Assembly: GCF_009932435.1 (NCBI RefSeq)
Contig: NZ_BJOU01000001.1
Location: forward strand, 1,240,001 to 1,304,000
From: Gordonia crocea
GTDB taxonomy: Bacteria > Actinomycetota > Actinomycetes > Mycobacteriales > Mycobacteriaceae
Direction of reading: 5' to 3'
Length of the DNA: 64,000 nucleotides
Shown here: one piece after another, positions 55,123 through 64,000 of the stretch
Layout: every line of letters begins with the position of its first letter
How positions within the stretch are numbered: the first letter of the stretch is position 1
Position numbers and translations under genes: made by a program
Notes under the pieces: generated by a model
The model's input: only the letters and a program-made list of their open reading frames with translations
The model's database searches: none
What the model was told of the DNA's origin: nothing

Positions 55123-56061
55123 TCAGAGTTTGCGCAGCCGGACGCGGTTGATCGAGTGGTCGGAGTCCTTGCGCAGCACGAGATCTGCGCGGGGACGGGT
55201 CGGCAGGATGTTCTCCACCAGGTTGGGCCGGTTGATCGAGGTCCAGATGTCGCGGGCCGCGGCGGTGGCCTGCACGTCGTTCAGCCCGGCGTAGGAGTGG
55301 AAGTGCGAATTCGGGTCGGCGAAGGAGGTGGTCCGCATCTGCAGGAATCGCGAGACGTACCACTTCTCGATGTCGGCGGTCTTCGCGTCGACGTAGACGG
55401 AGAAGTCGAACAGGTCCGACACCATCAGCGTCCGACCGGTCTGCAAGACGTTGAGTCCCTCGATGATCAGGATGTCGGGCTGACGGATGTAGTGCCGGAC
55501 GTCGGGGACGATGTCGTAGGTGAGGTGCGAGTACACCGGCGCGGTCACCTCGCGCGCCCCGGATTTCACCTCGGTGACGAAGCGCAGCAGGGCCCGGCGG
55601 TCGTAGGACTCGGGGAATCCCTTGCGGTGCATGATGCCGCGCCGCTCGAGTTCCCGGGTCGGGTAGAGGAACCCGTCGGTGGTGACCAGGTCGACCTTGG
55701 GGTGGGTGTCCCAGCGGGCCAGCAGGGTGGCCAGCAGACGGGCCGTCGTCGACTTGCCGACGGCGACGCTGCCGGCAATCCCGATCACGAACGGCACCTG
55801 CCGCGAGGTCTGCAGTTCGCCCAGGAACGTCGAGGTGGCGGCATAGAGCCGTTGCCGGGCCGCGACGCGCAGGTGGATCAGTCGCGAGAGCGGGAGATAG
55901 ACGTCGGCGACCTCGGCCAGGTCGAGGCGCTCGCCGAGGCCGGCCAGGGCGTCGAGCTCGCTCTGGGTCAGCACCATCGGCATGGACTCGCGCAGCTCGC
56001 GCCACTGGCGGCGGTCCAGTTCCAGGTACAGACTGGGGTCGCGCCCCGATGATCGTTTCAT
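55123..56061 (-). CDS. coaA: Pantothenate kinase, type I
   Basis: A 312-residue kinase for the first step of coenzyme A synthesis. [17 protein letters not shown] (P-loop at about 94-106), [12 protein letters not shown] (Walker B-like), [11 protein letters not shown] and [17 protein letters not shown] fit bacterial type I CoaA. AGGAG precedes the ATG at 56061. Corresponds to Rv1092c. Located divergent from the DUF885 gene. Confidence 0.97.
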   Translation of the reverse strand: MKRSSGRDPSLYLELDRRQWRELRESMPMVLTQSELDALAGLGERLDLAEVADVYLPLSRLIHLRVAARQRLYAATSTFLGELQTSRQVPFVIGIAGSVAVGKSTTARLLATLLARWDTHPKVDLVTTDGFLYPTRELERRGIMHRKGFPESYDRRALLRFVTEVKSGAREVTAPVYSHLTYDIVPDVRHYIRQPDILIIEGLNVLQTGRTLMVSDLFDFSVYVDAKTADIEKWYVSRFLQMRTTSFADPNSHFHSYAGLNDVQATAAARDIWTSINRPNLVENILPTRPRADLVLRKDSDHSINRVRLRKL

Positions 56062-56195
56062 CGGCGCTCCTGCAACCGGTCCCGCATGTGGCGCTCGCCA
56101 TTGGCCGGGCTGTTGGCGGACAGCATTGGTCAAGCCTATTTCCCTCGTGCGGGCATGTGCCACGGGGGAGGGGGGATTGTGGAAAGCTCGGCTGG

Positions 56196-57422
56196 GTGAC
56201 AGCCACCGCCGACGAAGAGATCGTCACCGAATACCTGCGCCTCGGACTGGCCTTCGACCTGCTGGAGGAGGGGTTCGTCGACGCCTACACCGGCGATCCC
56301 GCGTTGCGCGCCCAGGTCGCCGACGAGGGCGTCCCCGATCCCGCGGCACTCGCCCGCCGCGCCGCGGTGCTGCGCGACCGGCTGCCCGGCGGACTCGAGC
56401 CCGACCGGGCCGGGTTCATGGACTCGCACCTGCGCGCCCTGGAGTGTTCGGCGCGCAAGTTCGCCGGCGAGGACATCGGCTTCGTCGACGAGGTACGCGC
56501 CTACTTCGACGTCGACATCGCGCCGCAGGACCCCGAGGTCTACCGCCAGGCCCACCGCGACCTGGCTGACGCGCTCGGCGTCCCCGACGACTCGCCGGAC
56601 TCCCTGCGCGTGGCCTACCGGGCGTATCAGCGGGCCCACGAGATCCCGGCCGATCGTCTCGGCGACTGCGTGACCGCCTTCGCCTCGGCGCTGCGCGACG
56701 AGGTGCGCAAGACCGTCGCGCTGCCGGTCACCGAGACCGTGGAGTTCCAGATCGTCTCCGACCAGCCGTGGTCGGGCTTCAACTACTACCTGGGCGACTT
56801 CACCTCCCGCGTCGCGATCAACACCGACGTGCCGCAGCACCTGGCCGCGCTGCCGCACCTCGTCGCGCACGAGGCCTATCCCGGGCACCACACCGAGCAC
56901 TGTCGCAAAGAGGAGCTCCTCGTCGGCGGTGGTCAGGCCGAACAGTCGATCTTCCTGGTCAACACCCCGCAGTGCCTGATGGCCGAGGGACTGGCCGATC
57001 ATGCGCTGAAGGCGGCGATCGGGCCGGACTGGCCGCTGTGGGCCGAGACGATCTATGCCGACCTCGGCCTCCGTTTCGACGCGCAGCGGGCCTCGGCGGT
57101 CGGCCAGGCCACCGCCGGGCTGCTCGCGGCGCGCCAGGACGCCGCCCTGATGCTTCACGACCGCGGCGCCGGCGCCGACGAGGTGGCCGCTTTCCTCTCC
57201 CGTTGGCTGCTCGTCGGCGAGGACCGGTCACGCCAGATGCTGCGTTTTTTGACCTCTCCGCTGTGGCGCGCCTACATCAGCACCTACGTCGAGGGATATC
57301 GCCTGCTCGGCGAGTGGCTCGACGCCGCCGACGACGGTGTGGCGGGCCGGGCGGCCCGGTTCAACCGCCTGCTCGACGAGCCGTTGACCCCGGCTCGGCT
57401 GCGGGCGGAGCTGGCCAACTAA
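56196..57422 (+). CDS. DUF885-family zinc metalloprotease-like protein
   Basis: A 408-residue protein. [11 protein letters not shown] near residue 230 is an HExxxHH-like zinc site of the DUF885 family, with the downstream helix [12 protein letters not shown] giving a third Glu. Family members are predicted peptidases related to carboxypeptidase Taq; a few have been linked to peptidase activity. GTG at 56196 is preferred as the start because the family similarity begins there; the upstream codons overlap the coaA leader region. glyA follows 10 bp downstream. Confidence 0.83.
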   Translation: MTATADEEIVTEYLRLGLAFDLLEEGFVDAYTGDPALRAQVADEGVPDPAALARRAAVLRDRLPGGLEPDRAGFMDSHLRALECSARKFAGEDIGFVDEVRAYFDVDIAPQDPEVYRQAHRDLADALGVPDDSPDSLRVAYRAYQRAHEIPADRLGDCVTAFASALRDEVRKTVALPVTETVEFQIVSDQPWSGFNYYLGDFTSRVAINTDVPQHLAALPHLVAHEAYPGHHTEHCRKEELLVGGGQAEQSIFLVNTPQCLMAEGLADHALKAAIGPDWPLWAETIYADLGLRFDAQRASAVGQATAGLLAARQDAALMLHDRGAGADEVAAFLSRWLLVGEDRSRQMLRFLTSPLWRAYISTYVEGYRLLGEWLDAADDGVAGRAARFNRLLDEPLTPARLRAELAN

Positions 57423-57432
57423 ACTCGACGGC

Positions 57433-58746
57433 ATGGCTGAGGCGAAAGAAGCAACGTCGGTGAACTCGATGTCCCTGGCAGAGCTCGACCCGGATGTCGC
57501 CGCGGCGATGAACGGCGAGCTCTCCCGCCAACGCGACACCCTGGAAATGATCGCGTCGGAGAACTTCGTTCCGCGCGCGGTGCTGCAGGCGCAGGGCAGC
57601 GTGCTGACCAACAAGTACGCCGAGGGCTACCCCGGCCGTCGCTACTACGGCGGTTGCGAACACGTCGACGTCGTCGAGGACATCGCCCGCGACCGGGCCA
57701 AGGAGCTCTTCGGCGCCGAGTTCGCCAACGTCCAGCCGCACTCGGGCGCGCAGGCCAATGCCGCAGTACTGCAGGCGCTGATGGAGCCGGGCGAGACGCT
57801 GCTGGGCCTCGACCTCGCCCACGGCGGCCACCTCACCCACGGCATGCGCCTCAACTTCTCCGGCAAGCTCTACGAGAACGCCTTCTACGGCGTGAGCAAG
57901 GAAGACTTCCGGGTCGACATGGACGAGGTGCGCAAGATCGCCCTCGACTCCAAGCCCAAGGTCATCGTCGCCGGCTGGTCGGCCTACCCGCGCACCCTGG
58001 ACTTCGCGGCCTTCCGCGAGATCGCCGACGAGGTCGGCGCGCACCTGTGGGTGGACATGGCGCACTTCGCCGGGCTCGTCGCCGCCGGCCTGCACCCGTC
58101 GCCGGTGCCGCACGCCGACATCGTCTCGTCGACCGTCCACAAGACGTTGGGCGGTCCGCGCTCGGGCATCATCCTGGCCAAGCAGGAGTGGGCCAAGAAG
58201 CTGAACTCGGCGGTCTTCCCCGGCCAGCAGGGCGGTCCGCTCATGCACGCGGTGGCCGCCAAGGCCGTCGCCCTGAAGATCGCCGGCACCGAGGAGTTCG
58301 CCGAGCGTCAGCGGCGCACCCTGTCCGGCGCGAAGATCCTTGCCGAGCGCCTCGGCGGCGCCGACGTGGAGAAGGCCGGCGTCTCGGTCCTGACCGGCGG
58401 CACCGACGTGCACCTGGTGCTGGTCGACCTGCGCAACAGCCCCCTCGACGGTCAGCAGGCCGAGGATCTGCTGCACGAGGTCGGCATCACGGTGAACCGC
58501 AACGCGGTGCCCTTCGACCCGCGCCCGCCGATGGTCACCTCCGGTCTGCGGATCGGCACCCCGGCGCTGGCGACCCGCGGCTTCGGCGACGAGCAGTTCA
58601 CCGAGGTCGCCGACATCATCGCGACGGCGCTGGCGGCCGGCTCGGCGGCCGACGTGTCGGCCCTGCGCGCCCGGGTTTCGGCGTTGGCGCTGGACTTCCC
58701 GCTGTACGAGGGCCTCGAGCAGTGGGGACTGATGAGCCGGGCCTGA
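57433..58746 (+). CDS. glyA: Serine hydroxymethyltransferase
   Basis: A 437-residue PLP enzyme interconverting serine and glycine with tetrahydrofolate. [20 protein letters not shown], the GG(C/S)E motif YYGGCEHVD and [13 protein letters not shown] (PLP lysine K237) are complete. It provides one-carbon units. Corresponds to Rv1093. It begins 10 bp after the DUF885 gene and may be co-transcribed with it and with the desaturase-like gene downstream (21-bp gap). Confidence 0.98.
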   Translation: MAEAKEATSVNSMSLAELDPDVAAAMNGELSRQRDTLEMIASENFVPRAVLQAQGSVLTNKYAEGYPGRRYYGGCEHVDVVEDIARDRAKELFGAEFANVQPHSGAQANAAVLQALMEPGETLLGLDLAHGGHLTHGMRLNFSGKLYENAFYGVSKEDFRVDMDEVRKIALDSKPKVIVAGWSAYPRTLDFAAFREIADEVGAHLWVDMAHFAGLVAAGLHPSPVPHADIVSSTVHKTLGGPRSGIILAKQEWAKKLNSAVFPGQQGGPLMHAVAAKAVALKIAGTEEFAERQRRTLSGAKILAERLGGADVEKAGVSVLTGGTDVHLVLVDLRNSPLDGQQAEDLLHEVGITVNRNAVPFDPRPPMVTSGLRIGTPALATRGFGDEQFTEVADIIATALAAGSAADVSALRARVSALALDFPLYEGLEQWGLMSRA

Positions 58747-58767
58747 TACCGGGTATCCTGGTCGACT

Positions 58768-59637
58768 GTGAGCATTCTCGATACCGACGAACTCGTCATC
58801 GCCCTGGAAAAAGCCCTTCCGGAGTTGTCGGAGGAGCACCAAGCCGACGCGACCCCGTGGCAGCCCCACGATTGGGTTCCGTGGGACCTGGGTAAGAACT
58901 ACGCGTTCCTCGGCGGCAAGGACTGGGAGCCGTCGGACAGCAACACCCCCGACGAGGTGCGCGCCGCCCTGGTGGCGCTGCTGCTCCTCAAGGACAACCT
59001 GCCGTCCTACCACCGCCTGCTGGCCATGTACTTCCCGGCCTTCTCCGACTGGCGCCAGCTGGTCGGCGTGTGGACCGCCGAGGACAACCGGCACGCGATC
59101 GTGCTGCGCGACTACCTCGTCGTGACCCGCGCGGTCGACCCCGTCGAGGCGGAGAACCGCCGCCGGATCCACGTCGTCGCCGGATACCGCCAGACCGAGG
59201 AATCGGTTGCCGACCTGCGTCCGCTGAGCGTGTTGGCGCTGCTGGCCGTACACGAGCTGCAGACCGCCGGCTTTACGGCGAAGCTGCGCGGGGTGGTCAC
59301 CGATGATGTCCTCGCGCAGATCCTCGCCAAGATCGAGGCCGACGACGCGTCGCAGGCGCGGTACTTCGTCGGCTTCCTCGGTGCCGGTCTCGTCGCCGAC
59401 CAGGATGCGACGGTCACCGCCATCGACTGGGCGCTGAACCACATCGACACCATCGGTGCCGACGTCGAGGACTTCGACGAGCAGCGCAAACTCTTCGCCC
59501 ACTACGAGGACGACAGCACGCGCGGTGCGATTGCCAAGGCGATCGTCGACCAGCTGAAGCTGGAGAGCGTCGAGGGTCTCTCGCCGGAGGCCCAGGCCGG
59601 CAAGGAGCGCATCCTCGCGCTGGCGGCGCAGGCCTGA
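58768..59637 (+). CDS. desA2: Acyl-ACP desaturase-like protein, DesA2 type
   Basis: A 289-residue member of the soluble di-iron acyl-ACP desaturase family. DNLPSYHRLLAMYF carries the first ligand helix and TAEDNRHAIVLRDYL the ENRH-like second helix. In the second half, where active desaturases have a Glu and an ExxH, the sequence reads IEADDASQARYFVGF, lacking that His. DesA2 of M. tuberculosis is likewise atypical. Active desaturation is therefore doubtful. The start is GTG at 58768. Corresponds to Rv1094 by position. Confidence 0.9.
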   Translation: MSILDTDELVIALEKALPELSEEHQADATPWQPHDWVPWDLGKNYAFLGGKDWEPSDSNTPDEVRAALVALLLLKDNLPSYHRLLAMYFPAFSDWRQLVGVWTAEDNRHAIVLRDYLVVTRAVDPVEAENRRRIHVVAGYRQTEESVADLRPLSVLALLAVHELQTAGFTAKLRGVVTDDVLAQILAKIEADDASQARYFVGFLGAGLVADQDATVTAIDWALNHIDTIGADVEDFDEQRKLFAHYEDDSTRGAIAKAIVDQLKLESVEGLSPEAQAGKERILALAAQA

Positions 59638-59798
59638 TCCCATCTTCTGCGAGACCTCCGGCAAGCCGAGCGCGCTTCCGCCATCGGCGTTGGACCGCAA
59701 GCGGGTGGCGCAGTGTTCGAGGACACTACCAGCTACCGTGGCATTTATGTTACGGTTTCCGTGTTCGTGATCCGTGTAGCCGACAGGAAGGGGAAGCC

Positions 59799-60137
59799 AT
59801 GAACGACGCGTTCAACTCGCTGCTCGAAATCGAAGCCCGTGACCCCGAGTTCGCGCGTGCGTACGCCGCGGAGACCGCGCGTATCGAGGCGATCGACTCC
59901 ATCATCAATGCGCTCGATGAGGCCCGCGACACCGAGAAGTTGAGCAAGGCGGCGTTGGCCCGCGCGATCGGCTCCGACGCAAGTACTGTTCGGCGTCTGC
60001 TGTCCTCGGAGTCGGTGAACCCGACGCTCAGCACTATCGCTGAGGTCGCGGCTGCGCTGGGGATGAAGGTCACGCTCACGCCAATGTCGGAGGATGAGCG
60101 CAGCCGCATCACCGAGCCCATGCGGGCCTGTGCCTAA
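59799..60137 (+). CDS. XRE/HigA-like antitoxin
   Basis: A 112-residue protein. Residues about 45-100 form an XRE HTH (LSKAALARAIGSDASTVRRLL, LSTIAEVAAALGMKVTL), preceded by a helical region (EIEARDPEFARAYAAETARI) typical of HigA-type antitoxins. AGGAAGGGGAAG gives a strong ribosome site. The upstream ACCGT/ACGGT (59735 and 59751 region) and the TATGTT -10-like element suggest autoregulation. Its last 4 bp overlap the end of the toxin-like gene on the other strand. Confidence 0.85.
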   Translation: MNDAFNSLLEIEARDPEFARAYAAETARIEAIDSIINALDEARDTEKLSKAALARAIGSDASTVRRLLSSESVNPTLSTIAEVAAALGMKVTLTPMSEDERSRITEPMRACA

Positions 60138-60634
60138 CCTGTACCAAGCGCCGCGCTGACATCCTCGGCCGTGGCGAACGATCGCGGGTTTCGCTTTCGG
60201 TACTCGTCGCCCAGATCCCGGACCTCGCCGTAACGCGCATTTGTGAGAGTGGTCTGGTACCGCTTCGCAGCTCCGTCGATCACTACCAGCAGCGGGGTGT
60301 TCTTCTCCTGCGCGGCGTAGTCGAGGATGCAGAACAGCCGGTAGTGCCATTTTCCGTTCGGGGTGCTTGAGGTGATGCGAGCCTCGAAGTAACCCGTCAT
60401 CTCGCCGTGCATCGCTTCCCACTGGCCGCCGCCGGCGAACCGCTTGGGCGGAGCTTTGGCCACAGCGGAGAGCGTCGCGAGGAGTCGCGCCCGGACCTTG
60501 ACCGGGAAGCTGAGAAGGGCTTCCAGGCCCGGAATCGTCTGTGCCTTGTCGTCATCGCGGTGCCGCTTGAAGAACTCCACCTCGTGCGGAGCATCGGACG
60601 GCAGGGGCTTTACCCGCGGTTTGCTGCGACTCAC
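60134..60634 (-). CDS. RelE/HigB (Gp49-like) family toxin-like protein
   Basis: A 166-residue protein, longer than the usual 95-120 residues of HigB because of an N-terminal extension of about 40 residues. The core shows GGGQWEAMHGEMTGYFEARI, WHYRLFCILD and TPLLVVIDGAAKR, matching phage Gp49-like HigB toxins that cut mRNA on ribosomes. The arrangement, tail to tail with the antitoxin-like gene, is unusual since HigBA genes are normally co-directional. Confidence 0.8.
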   Translation of the reverse strand: MSRSKPRVKPLPSDAPHEVEFFKRHRDDDKAQTIPGLEALLSFPVKVRARLLATLSAVAKAPPKRFAGGGQWEAMHGEMTGYFEARITSSTPNGKWHYRLFCILDYAAQEKNTPLLVVIDGAAKRYQTTLTNARYGEVRDLGDEYRKRNPRSFATAEDVSAALGTG

Positions 60635-60963
60635 ACCCTCATCTCATCACGACGGTGTCACACGCTGAACTCATAGACCATGTGCGTCGCCTCGGGCCAC
60701 CTGGAGGCACCGATGGTTTTCCTAAAGTTCACATGGCGCACGGCGTGCCATCGGCTATCGCCAGATCCGCGGCGTAGCGTCGCAGTTGATGGACCGCAGG
60801 GGAAGTGGTTCATCCGGGAGGTCCGAAGTTCGTGGAGATTATCGACACGAGGGGACCGGCCCCGGTCCTCGGCTCGCACGGCTAGCCTGGCCGCGCAGCA
60901 CGGACCGACCGGTCACCTGCCATACTCGCCGGCGCGGGTGCCGTACCGGTGAAGGAGTCCCAC
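60635..60963. other. Gap upstream of phoH2 with no confident gene
   Basis: This 329-bp stretch holds only short frames. A plus-strand frame at 60713-60952 (79 codons from ATG, ending 11 bp before the phoH2 start) is placed like the PhoAT antitoxin gene of mycobacterial phoH2, but I could not match its sequence. A minus-strand frame at 60658-60879 is also open. The phoH2 ribosome site AAGGAG lies at the end. Confidence 0.4.
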
Positions 60964-62253
60964 GTGACTACTCGCACCTACGTCCTCGACACCTCCGTAC
61001 TGCTCTCGGATCCGAAAGCCGTGACCCGCTTCGACGAGCACCATGTGGTTCTGCCGCTGGTGGTCATCAGCGAGTTGGAGGGCAAACGCCACCACCACGA
61101 ACTGGGCTGGTTCGCCCGAGAGGCGCTGCGCCTGCTCGACGACCTGCGCGGCGAGTACGGGCGGCTCGATGAGCCCATTCCGATCGGGGAGTGTGGCGGC
61201 ACCTTGCAGGTCGAGCTCAACCACACCGATCCCACCGTCCTGCCGAGCGGCTTCCGCACCGACGACAACGACTCGCGCATCCTGGCGTGCGCGCTGAACC
61301 TGCGGGCCGAGGGCCGCGACGTCACCCTCGTCACGAAGGACACGCCGCTGCGGGTCAAGGCGGGTGCGGTCGGCTTGGCCGCCGACGAGTACCACGCGCA
61401 AGACGTGGTCGTCTCCGGCTGGACCGGGATGACCGAGCTCGAGGTCGGGTCCGACATCATCGACGCCCTGTTCGACGAGGGGGTCGTCGACGTCGACGAC
61501 GCCCGCGACCTGCCCTGCCACACCGGTATCCGGCTGCTCAGCGGCCGGTCGAGCGCGCTGGGCCGAGTCAACGCCGACAAGCGGGTCCAGTTGGTGCGCG
61601 GGGACCGCGAGGCGTTCGGTTTGCACGGGCGTTCGGCCGAGCAGCGCGTCGCGCTGGACCTTCTGCTCGACGACAACGTGGGCATCGTCTCGCTGGGCGG
61701 CAAGGCGGGTACCGGCAAATCGGCGCTGGCCCTGTGCGCGGGACTGGAAGCGGTGCTCGAGCGGCGCACCCACCGCAAGGTCGTCGTCTTCCGCCCGCTC
61801 TACGCGGTCGGCGGCCAACAGTTGGGCTACCTGCCGGGCAGTGAGGCCGACAAGATGGGGCCGTGGGCGCAGGCGGTCTTCGACACGTTGGAGGGATTGG
61901 CGTCGACGGAGGTCATCGACGAGGTCGCCTCGCGCGGCATGCTGGAGGTGCTGCCGCTGACCCACATCCGCGGGCGGTCGTTGCACGACTCGTTCGTCAT
62001 CGTCGACGAGGCGCAGTCGCTGGAGCGCAACGTGCTGCTGACGGTGCTGTCGCGGCTCGGGTCGGGGTCGCGGGTGGTGCTCACCCACGACGTGGCGCAG
62101 CGCGACAACCTGCGCGTCGGCCGCCACGACGGTGTGGCCGCGGTGATCGAGAAGTTGAAGGGGCACCCGCTGTTCGCCCACGTGACGCTGACCCGTTCGG
62201 AGCGTTCGCCGATCGCCGCCTTGGTCACCGACATGCTCGAAGAGTTCACCTAA
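60964..62253 (+). CDS. phoH2: PhoH2: PIN-domain RNase fused to PhoH ATPase
   Basis: A 429-residue protein. Residues about 5-145 are a VapC-like PIN nuclease ([13 protein letters not shown]; acidic residues in VISELEGKR and DDNDSRIL). Residues about 220-425 are a PhoH-type ATPase with [16 protein letters not shown] (Walker A) and [14 protein letters not shown] (Walker B). Mycobacterial PhoH2 (Rv1095) is an ATP-dependent RNA helicase and RNase. GTG at 60964 has AAGGAG 7 nt upstream. A strong terminator follows. Confidence 0.94.
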   Translation: MTTRTYVLDTSVLLSDPKAVTRFDEHHVVLPLVVISELEGKRHHHELGWFAREALRLLDDLRGEYGRLDEPIPIGECGGTLQVELNHTDPTVLPSGFRTDDNDSRILACALNLRAEGRDVTLVTKDTPLRVKAGAVGLAADEYHAQDVVVSGWTGMTELEVGSDIIDALFDEGVVDVDDARDLPCHTGIRLLSGRSSALGRVNADKRVQLVRGDREAFGLHGRSAEQRVALDLLLDDNVGIVSLGGKAGTGKSALALCAGLEAVLERRTHRKVVVFRPLYAVGGQQLGYLPGSEADKMGPWAQAVFDTLEGLASTEVIDEVASRGMLEVLPLTHIRGRSLHDSFVIVDEAQSLERNVLLTVLSRLGSGSRVVLTHDVAQRDNLRVGRHDGVAAVIEKLKGHPLFAHVTLTRSERSPIAALVTDMLEEFT

Positions 62254-62262
62254 ACACCGACA

Positions 62263-62302
62263 AAGACTCCCGCAGCACCCTGAGGGATGCTGCGGGAGTC
62301 TT
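62263..62302. terminator. Bidirectional intrinsic terminator
   Basis: Perfect 15-bp arms (62263-62277 and 62288-62302; AAGACTCCCGCAGCA and complement) with a 10-nt loop. Located between the convergent phoH2 and L,D-transpeptidase-like genes. The plus-strand sequence continues TTGTGTTCG; the minus strand ends in TTTGTCGGTGTTT. Confidence 0.9.
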
Positions 62303-62318
62303 GTGTTCGATCAGGTGG

Positions 62319-63215
62319 TCAGCTCTGCGTGACCTGCCCGAGGACCTGGGGGATCAGGTTCGTCAGCGACTCGGTCAGTCCGCCGAGGATGCCGGCCCCG
62401 GCCCCGTTGGGCGAGTCCTTGTGTTCCTGCGGGCTGGCTCCGCCGGCATCGCCGGAGGGGGCCTGGGCGTTGACGCCGATGGTGATCTTCGGCGACTTGG
62501 CCGGGTCGAGCCACTTGAGGATCTGGACCATCGAGGACTCGGGGACCGCGACGCAGCCCTCGGTCGGCGAATTGTTGGTCACGTGCAGGAAGATCGCCGA
62601 CGCCTTGCCGGGCGTGCGCGCGGCGTTGTGGGCGATGTTCACCGCGTAGTCGTAGACCGGGCCGGAGTTGTAGAGATTCTCCGCCTCGGCGCTGGGCTTG
62701 GAGTCCTTGGTGACCAGCGTGTTGTAGGTGGGGGACTTCATGTCCGAGTCCCACCAGTCCTTCGCGGTGACCTGGCGGTAGGGCATCTTGGTGCCCGGGT
62801 TGGCCTTGCGGCCGAAGGCCTGGTCCAGGGCGAAGGTGCCGCTCGGCGTGCGGGACACGTTGTCCTGGGGTTCACCCTGGCCTTTGGCCCCGAAGAAGGC
62901 CTTGACCGGCTGGACGACGACCTTCCACTGGCCGTTGGCCTCGCGCTCGTAGGCGGTCAGCGTTCCGGTGGTGTCGGTGGCGTTCTTACCGGTGGCGACG
63001 ATGAGCTGTGACGTCGGCTTTCCGTTGGGCGAAGGGGCACCGCCGCCGACCAGCGCGTCGAGCAGGCTGTTCAGCGTCGAGTCAACCGATCCGTTTCCCG
63101 TGCTGGGGGCTCCCGGCGCAGCGTTCGCCACTGCCGGGACCATCAGCACGGTCGCGGCGGCCGCGACGGCGAGTCCCATTGGTCTCAAATTTCTCTGCAG
63201 TAACTTCAGCACCAT
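62319..63215 (-). CDS. Secreted L,D-transpeptidase (YkuD) family protein
   Basis: A 298-residue exported protein. N-terminal signal LAVAAAATVLMVPAVANA-AP at about 15-35. The catalytic region SAIFLHVTNNSPTEGCVAV contains the His and the nucleophile Cys of YkuD enzymes in the variant TEGC form seen in an actinobacterial branch. A Gly/Ser-rich tail follows. Predicted to act on peptidoglycan stems in the cell wall. ATG at 63215 is preferred; no ribosome site is evident. Confidence 0.82.
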   Translation of the reverse strand: MVLKLLQRNLRPMGLAVAAAATVLMVPAVANAAPGAPSTGNGSVDSTLNSLLDALVGGGAPSPNGKPTSQLIVATGKNATDTTGTLTAYEREANGQWKVVVQPVKAFFGAKGQGEPQDNVSRTPSGTFALDQAFGRKANPGTKMPYRQVTAKDWWDSDMKSPTYNTLVTKDSKPSAEAENLYNSGPVYDYAVNIAHNAARTPGKASAIFLHVTNNSPTEGCVAVPESSMVQILKWLDPAKSPKITIGVNAQAPSGDAGGASPQEHKDSPNGAGAGILGGLTESLTNLIPQVLGQVTQS

Positions 63216-63398
63216 TTCAGTGTGCCAGCGGATTCCGCCCATTCAGTCACGTCGAGGTCACAGTGCAGCGTTGATCTGGTCAAGCGGGTGACGTGGGCCA
63301 CCGGATGAGGCCGGGCAAACGCGGGACTCTTAGCCCTATCCCGGCCGGGGCGTGCTCACTAGCGTGGAAGGCGTCCGGATGTGAAGGAGGAGATCGCC

Positions 63399-63749
63399 GT
63401 GAGCGACTACGAAGTGAAGATGGTCATCCTGTCCACCGACAACCTCGACGAGTCCATCGCCTTCTACGAGGGGCTGGGCCTATCGCTGAAATTCCGCGAC
63501 GGCGCGCATTTCGCCGCCCTCGACGGCGGGCCGGTCACCCTGGCCCTGGCGACGCAGGTCGACCACCCGATCCACGGCCAGGTCGTCGTCGGCGTGAAGA
63601 CCGCCGACGTCGACGCGGCCGCCAAGGCGATCGAGGCGGGCGGTGGCGGCATCATCAAGGGGCCGTACGACGACGCGCACGAGCGTCGCGCCGTGGTCTA
63701 CGACAACAAGGGCAACGGGTTGGTCTTCTACAGTCCACTCAAGCGGTAG
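63399..63749 (+). CDS. VOC-family (glyoxalase/bleomycin-resistance-like) protein
   Basis: A 116-residue one-module VOC protein. YEVKMVILSTDNLDESIAFY is the usual first strand and helix, and VVYDNKGNGLVFYSPLKR the last. Metal-ligand positions are not clearly conserved, so it may bind a ligand without catalysis. GTG at 63399 has AAGGAGGAG 6 nt upstream. Its end overlaps the convergent partial gene by 11 bp. Confidence 0.88.
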   Translation: MSDYEVKMVILSTDNLDESIAFYEGLGLSLKFRDGAHFAALDGGPVTLALATQVDHPIHGQVVVGVKTADVDAAAKAIEAGGGGIIKGPYDDAHERRAVVYDNKGNGLVFYSPLKR

Positions 63750-64000
63750 CTGGACGCTCGAGCACCAACTCGAAGGCGACGGCTCGACGGTCGCCGTAGT
63801 CGGGGCGCACCGGCGTCATCCGCTCGACCTGGTCGGCGGCCTGTTTGCCCACCGGGGTATCCGGATCGAGGACGCTGAGGTAGGCGCGGTGTTCGGCCAA
63901 GGAGTGCACCGCGGCGTCGATGTCGCCGGATTCCACCGGGACCGCGTGGGTGGCGTTCGGGCCGTTCACGAACAGCCAGCGCGGGCCGTCATCGCCGAGG
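63739..64000 (-). CDS. C-terminal fragment of a gene continuing beyond the window, possibly PIG-L deacetylase
   Basis: The minus-strand frame is open to the window edge (about 86 codons visible) and ends at 63739. The visible sequence DGPRWLFVNGPNATHAVPVE, then IDAAVHSLAEHRAYLSVLD, looks like the C-terminal part of LmbE/PIG-L-type deacetylases, but the diagnostic N-terminal HPDDE is outside the window. An apparent GTG at 63969 is internal rather than the start. Confidence 0.5.
   Translation of the reverse strand, partial: LGDDGPRWLFVNGPNATHAVPVESGDIDAAVHSLAEHRAYLSVLDPDTPVGKQAADQVERMTPVRPDYGDRRAVAFELVLERPATA

Noticed and set aside
57361..59700. Minus-strand frame of 779 codons opposite glyA and the desaturase-like gene
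   Set aside because: Antisense to glyA with an intact PLP site; the translation has no family features.
62319..63215. Apparently abnormal TEGC instead of SHGC motif in the L,D-transpeptidase-like protein
   Set aside because: This variant is, as far as I recall, usual in an actinobacterial branch of the family, so I do not count it as a defect.

Overview
The window is high-GC DNA from an actinobacterium, most likely a mycolic-acid-producing genus of the Mycobacteriales such as Gordonia. This rests on the mycothiol enzyme Mca, the DUF4307 protein, the short Z-isoprenyl diphosphate synthase, a PIN-PhoH protein, a DesA2-type protein, and a gene order that matches the Mycobacterium tuberculosis Rv1072-Rv1095 stretch as I remember it (Bax-inhibitor protein, thiolase, SGNH hydrolase, CBS, MetB | GreA, DUF4307, Mca, Rv1083-like, DUF255 protein | hemolysin III, UppS | CoaA, GlyA, DesA2, PhoH2). 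Genus-level placement is inference.

Layout. 1-2010: end of a pirin gene, then an AraC/DinB regulator and a RibD-like reductase. 1934-7799: an LLM flavin monooxygenase, a LysR regulator, two DszC-like acyl-CoA-dehydrogenase-fold enzymes and a dienelactone-hydrolase-like protein, resembling an organosulfur or related scavenging cluster. 7796-10065: a two-gene unit of a beta-rich conserved protein and an APH-like phosphotransferase. 10141-13123: an MmpL-type transporter and its TetR regulator with a clear promoter and operator. 13205-18943: conserved backbone ending in transsulfuration genes cbs-metB.

18944-38317 is a block inserted between metB and greA relative to M. tuberculosis. Its first part holds a small secreted protein, an SRPBCC protein and a TetR/MmpL pair. 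Its second part (about 23.0-38.3 kb) is a probable phage-defence locus: an XRE regulator, then on the minus strand a SNF2-type helicase with a DUF3883 end, a DUF1156 adenine methylase, a DUF222-HNH nuclease, a DUF499 ATPase and an unrecognised 620-residue coiled-coil protein, followed by a plus-strand Fic protein. The helicase-methylase-ATPase trio matches the composition of the published Hma class. New here are the two extra genes within the operon and a recurring CACAAC..GTGTG-type palindrome in front of four of its genes.

38318-48336 returns to the backbone (greA, queuosine-precursor transporter, DUF4307, mca, DUF255 protein), with an aroG gene preceded by a leader peptide containing Tyr-Trp-Arg-Phe and a textbook terminator (a probable aromatic amino acid attenuator), a PepSY membrane protein, hemolysin III and uppS. 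48372-55035 is accessory: a CYTH protein, a KstD-like steroid dehydrogenase and a SnoaL-like protein each divergent from a TetR gene, and a MocR regulator divergent from an NAD(P)-binding protein. 55123-63215 is backbone again (coaA, a DUF885 hydrolase, glyA, desA2-like, phoH2, an L,D-transpeptidase-like protein), interrupted by a toxin-antitoxin-like pair arranged tail to tail. The window ends in a VOC protein and the 3' end of an unidentified gene.

I saw no tRNA, rRNA, CRISPR array, integrase, transposase or replication origin.
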